NCBI RefSeq assembly: GCF_963576545.1
Contig: NC_083651.1
Location: 18,785,748 to 18,849,747, forward strand
Direction of reading: 5' to 3'
Source of the DNA: Limanda limanda
Lineage: Eukaryota > Chordata > Actinopteri > Pleuronectiformes > Pleuronectidae
DNA: 64,000 nt
Positions within the stretch are counted from its first letter, which is position 1, and each line of letters begins with the position of its first letter. Positions 11,021 to 20,200 of this stretch are shown here, in pieces. A model generated the notes under the pieces. It made no database searches. It saw only the letters and a program-made list of their open reading frames with translations, and was not told the DNA's origin. The translations under genes were made by a program, and so were the position numbers.

Positions 11021-13859
11021 ATGCCAAGAGGATCGACCGTAACAAAATGTGTTGGCTGCAAAGCAGTTGTTGGTGTGGCCACAAAAACCTGCAAGTTTTG
11101 CAAGGCAGAACAGCCAAGGAAACAAAGACTGGCCAAAAAATTAAAATCCTTTGAAAATAAGAAAGAGGGCTGGGTTGACAACCAAAAAAAAAACAAGACA
11201 ACCTCCCATGTGATGGATGAGGCATCTGTTTTGGTAAGTGCCTAACTTCTGTAGTTGACGTTCACAAAATTAAGGCTTGTGATGTTTCTGTATGACTTTT
11301 GGTAATGACAGACTCATTTGTTTTAGCTTGAAAAACTCAGCGCTTTGGGGCACAGGGCCATTCTATTTCATGCAAAACCAGGGAAAAAGTTGTCAACCTG
11401 GCAGACACATGTGCTGCACCCCAGATGGAAGCTCTCTGATCAGGCAGAAAAATGCCTAGATCGAATGAAGGCCCTATATGAGGTGGTAATTCATGGTAAG
11501 TCTAATTTGTAATAATTTTAAATCTCAACAAATAGCTCAATCTACTGAAAAAACTCAAACACCACATTTAAAGCATAGATAAAATTAATTTTGTATGCAC
11601 CACAAAACATTACTCTGATAGGTGTGTTTTTGTTCTATTGAGGCTGGAGTAACCAGGATCCCTCCACCCACCAACCCATCATCGTTCCTGCAATCCATCC
11701 ACCCACCATCCAGCCAACTGCTTCTTCCCTAAACAACCCTTCTACCAGTTCATCCTACCAGCCACCCACCATTCAGCCAGCCACCATCCCGCCACCCACC
11801 GCTCAACCACCAGCTTCATCCCTAAACAACCCTTCTACCAGTTCATCCTACCAGCCACCCACCATTCAGCCATCCACCATCCATCCACCCACCGCTCAAC
11901 CACCAGCTTCATCCCTAAACAACCCTTCTACCAGTTCATCCTACCAGCCACCCACCATTCAGCCATCCACCATCCATCCACCCACCGCTCAACCACCAGC
12001 TTCATCCCTAAACAACCCTTCTACCAGTTTAGCCTACCAGCCACCCACCATACAGCCATCCACCATCCAGGCACCCACCGCTCAACCACCCGCATCTGCC
12101 CTAAACCTTCCATCCACCAGTGGTGACATTCAGCCTCCGAGTGGTACGTTGAATCAGCGTATGCTGTGGTGACATTTTTCACACATCCAGCTTCAGATAC
12201 AGAGATGTGTATGATTATTGTAGTATGACTTAAGTGTTATACAAGTAATTAATACTGTAGGACAGAGTAACTCAACTTGAAAATCATTGTAAGGGTGAAA
12301 AGATTTTCACCAAATTGTGATTAATGTTGGTGAACTTTGTTTCTACAATTGTCTAAATTGATATATATATACACTCTTGTGTATTTGTACAAGAGTTCTT
12401 TACAAAAAATGTACTTTATTTATTTTATTCTCAACAGAAAAGCCGGCAAAGAAAAAAACCAAGCTGAAGAACAGGGGAGATTTGAATGAAGGTATTTTTG
12501 CTATCCTATATTTGCATTTCTATATTTCATTGTGGAAGGAAAGCCCAAAATATTTCGAAATTGACAGAGCTGACATACAATGATCTGAATCTTTAGACAT
12601 GTAGAGTGTAAATACATGGCAAATTTGAACACCATTTATCACAGTCCAAGCAGTCTTTTACGATACGTATATTGTGCATGCTGGTATCGCGATGATGCAA
12701 ATTTTTTGATATATTGTGCAGCTATTGTGTCTAGGCATTAACACCAATAACCATGTCAGCTTTTTTCACTGTTCTAAAGCTAAATCAGTTTTTTACTGCC
12801 ATCTAGTGGTTAATTTTTTACAAGCAGCTGACATGATCATGTAACGTTTGCTGATGATAAAGCCAAGAGGAATTATGTAAAAGTTCCTAGAAGGAACCAT
12901 GTGGTACCAGACAATAATTTTTAATTTTGGAGTTGATAAAGATTGCAGCCCTTGATTGACAGACCGAGTTTCATAGTGTTTCCAGTCGGGTCCCATGATC
13001 TTCATGATGCACATGCCGAATGCATAGCTTAGGTTAAGGAGTATTAGGATGTTCCCTGACAATTGATATAAAATTGTGCAACAATGCTAATATTAATACA
13101 ATCAAGGTCAGACTGACAGTAAGTGTACACTTGTTTTTCTCTTTCAGAATGCAACCATGCATCAACTCGATGCACTGGAGGAGAAACATTTTACCCGGTG
13201 AAAAGGGTTATAAGGACGAAAACACTGAAGGTTTGTTTTGTTGTTATTTGAGGTCAATAATGTCATGTTTTAATGTACATATAAACCATTATTACAGATA
13301 TACTAACTGGATTTAAATTCATCACAACTTAAAAGTATAGTGAGTCATCTGACCATATGGTTAACATGTTTTATTGATTTTCAGGGGAACTTAATGGAGT
13401 ACGTTGAGTGGGAGCCCTGTTCAATTTGGTATGTTGAATTTCTCTTAATTTTATTTTGTTTTCCATAAAATTACTTAACTTTTACTACAATATTACAAAT
13501 AAGAAATTATTCTATTATCTATCGTTGTTTTATTACCAAAAATGTCAAAGTTTCTTAATTTTGTTTAAATTGTTAAAAGCTAATGTGCTGCTATTTATTT
13601 ATTTTGAAAGATATTTTTAAAACTCAAGTTCATGTAGACCTCTTAATCAGACTATTACATACCCAGGTCATCTACACTGTGTGCATGTTAACATATTTAA
13701 AGATTATGGCATATATAGCTTGGTGTGTCTCATTGCCCTTTTCCCTTACCAAGCTTGAAATGCATTCATTACTAATGTAAAAAAAACAACTTCTTGTTTA
13801 ATTACAGTGGGAAGACGTGGCCCTTGCAGTGGGTCCCAAAAGAGAACACTCGGGCTTGA
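11021..13859 (+). CDS. KDZ accessory protein: zinc ribbon, proline-rich repeats, chromo-like domain
   Basis: Coding exons: 11021-11233, 11327-11495, 11643-12143, 12438-12491, 13148-13230, 13385-13428, 13808-13859. All are GT-AG with matching phases, giving about 371 aa with no breaks. The N-terminus has a CVGC...CKFC zinc-ribbon-like pair (residues ~9-31) followed by a lysine-rich stretch and a helical block ending DRMKALYEVVIHG. Residues ~128-294 are mostly 31-residue proline/serine/threonine repeats. Then comes a basic KPAKKKTKLKNR stretch. The C-terminal ~55 residues (FYPVKRVIRTKTLKGN, VEWEPC, WVPKEN) resemble a chromodomain-type SH3-like fold, with an inserted CSIC pair. The domain assignment is inference from pattern. 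The gene sits downstream of the transposase with its own promoter and poly(A) signal. Function unknown; DNA or chromatin targeting is plausible. Confidence 0.7.
11720..12115 (+). repeat. 93-bp in-frame minisatellite in the accessory gene
   Basis: About four to five copies of a 93-bp unit, with start points near 11720, 11813, 11906, 11999 and 12092. They encode a 31-residue repeat (…SSLNNPSTSSSYQPPTIQP…). The middle copies are nearly identical and the outer ones more diverged. The unit length is a multiple of three, so copy-number change keeps the frame. Confidence 0.85.
12640..12735. repeat. Possible repeat fragment in accessory-gene intron
   Basis: The phrases 'gatacgtatattgtgcatgctggtatcgcgatgatg' and 'tgatatattgtgcagc' resemble ends of fish hAT-like non-autonomous repeats that I recall. 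No target duplication was found. Confidence 0.3.
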
Positions 13860-13953
13860 CATGCATACACACACACTTACACTTACACACACACTCACAC
13901 TCACACAGACTCCATTGTAAAATAAAATGTGTTATGTTCTTTGTTTATTGTTC

Positions 13954-13955
<2 letters not shown>

Positions 13956-13988
<33 letters not shown>
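13956..13988. repeat. TA microsatellite
   Basis: (TA)n tract of about 33 bp in the 3' untranslated region of the accessory gene. A CA-rich tract (13865-13905) lies just upstream. Confidence 0.9.
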
Positions 13989-13992
<4 letters not shown>

Positions 13993-14069
13993 TATTATTA
14001 ATACTATTTAGAATTTAGCTTTAGCGTACTGTTGTTTACATTTGTTTTGCATTTATTTGTCTGTATATA

Positions 14070-14075
14070 ATTAAA
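14070..14075 (+). terminator. Poly(A) signal of the KDZ accessory gene
   Basis: ATTAAA lies about 210 bp after the stop codon, the second most common animal poly(A) signal. A T/G-rich stretch follows at about 14100-14130 (ttctgtgattgtgtg). Confidence 0.45.
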
Positions 14076-15007
14076 GAAAAATGTAAAACCCCAAAGCCTT
14101 CTGTGATTGTGTGAAATGCTGAAACCATTTGCTGCTGGAATTGTTTGCTATATTTTATTCATAAATTATAAAGTTGATTTAGCCCTTGCCTTATAGAGTA
14201 TGTCAATCATATCTATACAGTTATACAAAATTAAAAAAATTTAAATTCCAGTAAACAGCAGATTTGTTTTTATTCATCGCTATTACAGGGCACATGGAGA
14301 TTAACTGTAAGTACAAACAACTCTTTACATAGCGGAAATACAAATACAAAGTTATAAGCAAAAAGTATTAATGTTACAGGAAAAATAATGTTCATCATCA
14401 TCAGTCCATATCAAATTGATCAAATACACAATAGGCAAATATACTGTAACGTCCCACCTCACAGACGACAAGGAACTTCTACTCTGATTTGTAACTTTAT
14501 TAAAGTCAACACGAATATGTCACACTTGTTGGTTCCTCCTCAGACACTCCGCATATAAACAAACGTTTTCCTCACTCCCCTTCCTCATTCACCCCTGACC
14601 CCCAACAAACCAGCCAATGAGAGCCTTTCATACGTCACAACCGATCAGGCATTGGTCTAGAACTGTCACATGCCCCACTCCGACCTGTTCACGGACCCTC
14701 GGACATCTCAATACTCATTGACGCGGTGTCTGAACTGAACATAAGTCATAACAAAACATATGAATAAACCTAACTACCAGTCCGTACTAAGCCGTCCAAG
14801 GTGACAGGTCCGCTCGCGCATGCGCACTCGGGCCCGCCTCGGTATGAACGGAGTCGCGGGGACTTCTTAGATCCTTCAAGTTATAGATGTAATCTATCAT
14901 CAGATATTATTATTATATAACGTGAATAACATTAAGGATCACTGAACGACACAACGCACGGACGATGATTCAAACAGCACGCTACACGTGGTTTAAGGCA
15001 TGGCAGC
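14076..15007. other. Non-coding 3' interior of the KDZ element, possible LTR insertion
   Basis: No coding sequence is seen. The segment about 14446-14600 reads on the minus strand like the 3' end of an LTR: it has AATAAA (gactttaataaagttac) and ends ...gacgttaca. A GC-rich part (14810-14870) follows on the plus strand. I could not define both ends or a target duplication. Confidence 0.35.
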
Positions 15008-15412
15008 GTTCATAGCAACCATCATAGCAACGATTAAAACGTATGTATTTCCTGATGAGATCTGAAAAACATTTGTGATAACTAATAAAATATAGATCAT
15101 AAGCATGAACTGGCTGATGACTTTGGAAGCAAAGAGCACATTTCTCGCTAGAAATGGTGTCAGAATGTATTTTTATGCCCAGACTAAGTAACAAAATAAT
15201 ATTTTTATCCGACAAAAAACAAGGAAGCTCTGCCATGTTTCCTTTCCGCAGACGGGAACTTGGGAGTCACGTGACGTGAAAACACGTCAATGCAAAACAA
15301 TGGGCGGACCAAAGTTTCCATCTCACAATCTGATAGGCCAGATTGTGAGATGGAAACGTTTGTCCAAGTGGACCAACGTTCCCTCTGAACGTTTGCTGAT
15401 GAGACTGGGTTG
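15008..15412 (-). repeat. Right terminal inverted repeat of the KDZ element
   Basis: Inverted, slightly diverged copy of 2389-2780 that ends GAGACTGGGTTG at 15412. The large internal hairpin is kept (about 15311-15361), although one arm has lost two bases (aaagtttcc instead of aaacgtttcc). Divergence from the left copy is visible throughout, including small indels near 15050 and 15200, so the two ends are not freshly duplicated. Confidence 0.85.
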
Positions 15413-15419
15413 ACGGTAG

Positions 15420-16416
15420 ATAACACAGGAGCCAGTTGGTGATTTCCCCTAAATCTTGGTAAAGGTGAATCCATAGGTCCCCAATAAGTGGGGAAGGCAT
15501 TTTAATTATTTTGTGCTTTCAACTCCAATGATATGGAATTATACGATTGCCCTTGGCATTGTTTTCACATTTGTGTTTTTTGTTTAATGAAATAATTACA
15601 TTTGGAAAACTTTGACATCCAGCTCCGCTCCCACCAGAACCACATACACCCTATGTCTCACATATGGGGGTTCTTAAATGTTTGTTCACTTCCTTCAATG
15701 CTCCTTAAATTTTCATTAATATCTCAGAAAACAATATATGGATCTTGACGAAAATCTTCATATGATTTTGTGCAATTTGCAGATCCAAACTACAATCTGT
15801 ATCTAAATGTGGATGGATAACAGGACTGTTGGGCCTTGGTGAAGGGTGTTCCATTAAAGTTTACTTCTTTCACCAATTGTGTATTTCATTTCTTTTTGCT
15901 GTAACAAGGCACATTTCCCCATTGTGGGACTAATAAAGATGATCTTATCTCATCCAAAAGATTGGAAATCATATTTACTTCTCTACATGGTTCATTTCGT
16001 ACAATATTTACTAGTCAGATGAGCTCTGTGTCCGCTTTGAATTACTCAAACTTTTATGTAAAACTTAAACTTGAGATAGAATGAATTTATGTCTGGACAA
16101 CAGACTTTTGGCAACTGTAAAACCAAACATTCACCACAGTGCTTTCATCCGCTGTCTCTCAGTCATTTCACAGAATGAGGGAAATTGGATGTTCAAGGGA
16201 ATTGGGTAGAAACACATGCCCTGACAAAATCCTGCAGCAACAGGATAAAAAACCCTCCATGATTCATATCAAATAAGTGTGAGGGATTGCTGTTTTGGGC
16301 TGTGTTTGAATTTGTATTTCTGCCTGACAGAACAAGAGCTGCTCCCTGATACCCCGGTATCATGCTCCAACACATTGTGTTATTCAAAGCAGAGGGAGAG
16401 ATTGAAGAGATAAGCT
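15420..16416. other. Host spacer between the two giant transposons
   Basis: About 1 kb of AT-rich sequence with no gene. It contains a LINE tail (15895-15955). It separates the target duplications of the KDZ element (left) and the IS3EU element (right). Confidence 0.6.
15895..15955 (+). mobile_element. LINE 3' tail
   Basis: The sequence gtaacaaggcacatttcccc, attgtgggactaataaag, then atcttatctcatc is the typical 3' end of fish non-LTR retrotransposons: a short conserved tail followed by a degenerate ATCT/ATCTC simple repeat. Only the 5'-truncated end is present. Confidence 0.55.
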
Positions 16417-16463
16417 GACCTCTATGGCAAGCCGATTTGACATAAATTCGCTAGACTGGATAT

Positions 16464-17100
16464 GTGTTGCAGATATCTGCAATTCAGTTTCGCCTAGTCA
16501 AAGAGAACATTTTGGATATCCGCAACTACATTCCTCCTATCCACAACTGTCATTTCAGATATCCACAAAGACATTCCTCCTAGGAGAAATTACGTCATTT
16601 TTCCCATTCATGTCTATGGGGTTTCTCATTACAGATATCTACAATTCAATTGCGGATATCCACTATGTGAATTACGGATATCTGCAACTGAATTGTAGAT
16701 ATCTGTAATTCCAGTTGGAGATATCTACAATTTGATTCTGACTAGTCATAATTCCAGTTCAAGATATCTTTAATTCACCTCAATTCAAGATATCTACATG
16801 TCCCTTTTCAGATATCTTAAATTAAGTTTTGACTAGGCGAAATTACATTGTAGATATCTCTAACTGGAGTTAAGACTAGTCAAAACGACGTTGTAGATAT
16901 CTCAAACTGGAGTTAGGGATAGTCATAATTTAATTGTAGATATCTATTATCAGGTTATAGATATCTTGAAATTAATTTTGATTAGAGATATCTAAAGCTG
17001 TAGATATCTGTAACTTTCATTCCGCCTAGTCAAAATTGAATTACAGATATCTTAAATTAGAGATTTGACTAGGCGAAATTACGTTTCAGATATCTGTAAT
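16464..17100. repeat. Left subterminal palindrome array of the IS3EU element
   Basis: About 19 copies of GATATC, most within AGATATCT or close variants, occur at 20-45 bp spacing. They are interspersed with GACTAGTC / CGCCTAGTC motifs and short links such as 'aattacag' and 'aattgtag'. The copies occur in both orientations because the core is self-complementary. These are likely transposase-binding or host-factor sites. Confidence 0.85.
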
Positions 17101-17222
17101 GACAAATTATAGGACCGCCTCCCACTTTAGACGGGAGCGGAGCAGGTCGTTGTCGTTCATCATCATTCACACAATACACCTGTGTTCACTGATTACATCG
17201 GTCCACGGATCAGTTTAGTACC

Positions 17223-20200
17223 ATGTCACAGCAGCCGGCAGTCGAGGGGGTCGGGGTTTTTAACCGTCTTTTTAACGCTGCAGCCCGTGCCAGGCAGGAG
17301 CTGGCAACGAGCAATGAGGATTCCCGATTACTTTCTTCAACGAGAAGACTATTTCGCCGGGAAGTTCCACGAGTTCGGGGTAAGTTTGGCCATTTGCTAG
17401 CTAGCAGAATGTGCTAGCAGAAGTTCGAGGTAACGTTAGCTGTTTAATATGTTAACCTATCTTGTTTTTCCGGACTGACTATCGTGCTTCGTTATCGTTA
17501 CTATAAAGTTATTTGCAGCATAATTCACAGCCTCATACGTATTTAAGTGTAACGTTAATTCAGCTGCTACCTCAGGGATTCCCAATCTGGTTATATATCG
17601 CCGTTTTTCAGAATACCCTGCTGCTATGTATAAACAGGCCTAACCATGACGCCCTTTATAATAGAGCACCTTACCACCCACTGAATCACAGGGTCAGTCC
17701 CTCTCTGCCTGCATGCCATACACCCCTCAGTACATTCATGTGAACTTTTTATTTGTTTTATTTAGTATCTTATTGTCCATATTATTCATATAGATTTTAG
17801 CGAAGAGTGACTGACAGTTATGTATTTGTGTTAACAGGAGGATCTGGTGGCCGCAGGGAAAACCTTATTTGGCAAGCAAAGCTTTTCCTCCTTCCTGGGC
17901 CAGATAGTGATTTTCTGCCCCCAACAAAAACACTTGATGAACTTGCTAAACTTGGATTAGGTAATGTGAGATTGAAGCACATAAGAATTGAGTGTTATTT
18001 ACTTTTACACCTTATTATCCAACCTTCTTGCCAAGAAAACTATGGAACAAGCTTTTTTAATTCTAACTTGAGCCTGTCTGGTCCCATTTGTAAAACTGTG
18101 TATTGGGAGACATTTAATTATGTTAAAATACATTTAGCATTTGTTTTAAAGAAATATTGTAGAGCTGTTTACTCTTTAATGCATTTTCATAAAAGTTTCC
18201 ATGTAGCCATTTTAATAAATACACCTATGCCCTTCCAACACTTTCTCATGCCAAGGCATCATTTTGAAAGTGTTGAGGAATATCTCCCAATGAATCATTT
18301 TGCATCAGCTATCTAAAGTTAGTCAATGGTGGTTATGGTTAGTGTGGGTTCTAGGTGGTGCATTCGGAGGCTCAGCTACACCATATATCATATGTTAATG
18401 TTCTTTCACATATTATGCTCAGAGGCTCAACTGTGTGATGCCCTTGGGAGTGAAACCAGGCTCCCTCATCTCAGTCATATACAAATTTTGTTTAGCTTTA
18501 AACTTTGTAGAAGCACAACTTATCATAGGTTAGCTGTGACAGTCATACAGGTCTACTTTAATGGTTGGCAACACTGATTATCTCTGAAAATATGACAACA
18601 GTTTGGAAGCCTTGATTTGTGGAATTTATCGTCTTTGAAACTGTCTTCGCGAACATTGTAGGAGTCTGGGCAAGATCTCTAAGGACAGTTTGCGAGGATT
18701 CCTGAAATATCGGGAATATAGTATTAGCAACTAATGGCTGAGTTACTTTGCCACTAGAAGCAATTTTACTGATGTTTACATTTCCATTTTTAGGAAAACC
18801 TGTGCAAGATTCAGCAGACAGCCGCACAAACTCGAAGATTGGGTTGAACTGGAGTCTAGCGGAATTAAACAGCTTTGTTTGTCACAGCTACCCTCACATA
18901 AGCTTAAATTTGGTTGGGTTTGAATTGGCAAGAACAGGCAAAGGACGCAAAATCCAGATATTGAATGTTCGTTCTGTGAGGGAACTAAAAACAGCTGTTG
19001 GCAAAAGCAGACTTTACATCGTGCCACGAGCCACTGTCTTGCAGGTATGGAATTATATACACAGGGATTTATATCATACTACAGTGCTGAAGTTAGTTTC
19101 ACCTTTGTAACCTATTTTGAGGTTCTTAGAAATAGGCTGTTTATGTATTTTTACCTTGACAGTTATAATAATAATAATAATGTACTACAATCAAATGTGT
19201 TAACTGTAATGTCTGCCTGTAACTGAAGTTACCCTCTCTGACCTCAGGAAACCTCACCACCCTCAGCCATGTCCCAGAATTCATTCCCACCACTCTCTGC
19301 AGCTCCAGCAGCAGATGAGACCTCACAGGTGGCTAAGGAAAATGTGGTTTCAGATCAGGTCCATATTGAAATGATTGCACATCTAAGATCAGTATGCACT
19401 TGATGAGTGGCAGATATAAACGGTGTTTTTGTCTTTTTCTAATATGTATTTATTATACTGTGATGTCTGAGCAGTTACATTCCCCAGGCCAACAGTTTTT
19501 GTACGTTTTGATTTTCTGTGTACTGCCAGGTGGCATCCACATCCTCTGCCATATCCATGGTTTCATTCCCACCACTCTCAATTGCTCCAGTACAAGATGA
19601 GACCGCCCCTTTGGCTGAGAGTACCCAAGCTCAAAGTGTGGTTGCAAATCGGGTAACAAATTTTGACATTAAAGAATCTATTATTTTAAGTATGTGTAGG
19701 CCTATTTGATGGTGATTGGTGAGAAATGCCATTTTTGATGTTTTACTTTAGGCTCTTCAAGAATGGCAAGCAATACGTGCCCAGCAAGACCAGGAATATA
19801 ATGACAATTTGTTGGTGGATCAGGAGAAGGTAAAATTTCCAAGTTGTTATTTTGTATGTTTTACATGATATTACAGAATGCCTAAATAATTTTAATGTGG
19901 TCTTTTAATAGGAGAGGAAGAAACTAGCCTATCAGGCCTGTGAGGAAAGGCGTCAAAAGGTTTGTTTGTAATATTCGTTTGAATAAACTAGCCGAAGATT
20001 AATTTGAATTTTCTTTTTAATGAGACCAATAACATTTCAGGCTATTGAAGCAAGACATCAGCGTCTATCTGCATGTGAGGTACCCTCTGATGGGGTGTTG
20101 ATCAAATTTAAATATCCAGATGGACACCTCAACATGAGGAAATTCAGCTTGTGTGAGCCAATTCAGGTGATGTGTGTTCAGCTTGAGAAAATATCAAGTG

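Larger units (their letters stand above)
2389..15412. mobile_element. Large KDZ (Kyakuja-Dileera-Zisupton) DNA transposon
   Basis: A 13,024-bp element. Its ends are inverted repeats beginning CAACCCAGTCTCATCAGC and extending about 0.4 kb inward. It is flanked on both sides by the 7-bp direct repeat acggtag (2382-2388 and 15413-15419). It holds two forward-oriented multi-exon genes: the transposase (2904-7961) and a zinc-ribbon/chromo-like accessory protein (11021-13859). The KDZ assignment rests on the transposase: CxxC-rich zinc region, GYWPAT motif, VDGN, CSDVVCKYWP and the GEEVEQVNSFLSR block. Zisupton elements are known as large fish transposons with, as I recall, 8-bp duplications; here only 7 bases are identical. 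I am unsure which KDZ subgroup this is. Confidence 0.85.
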
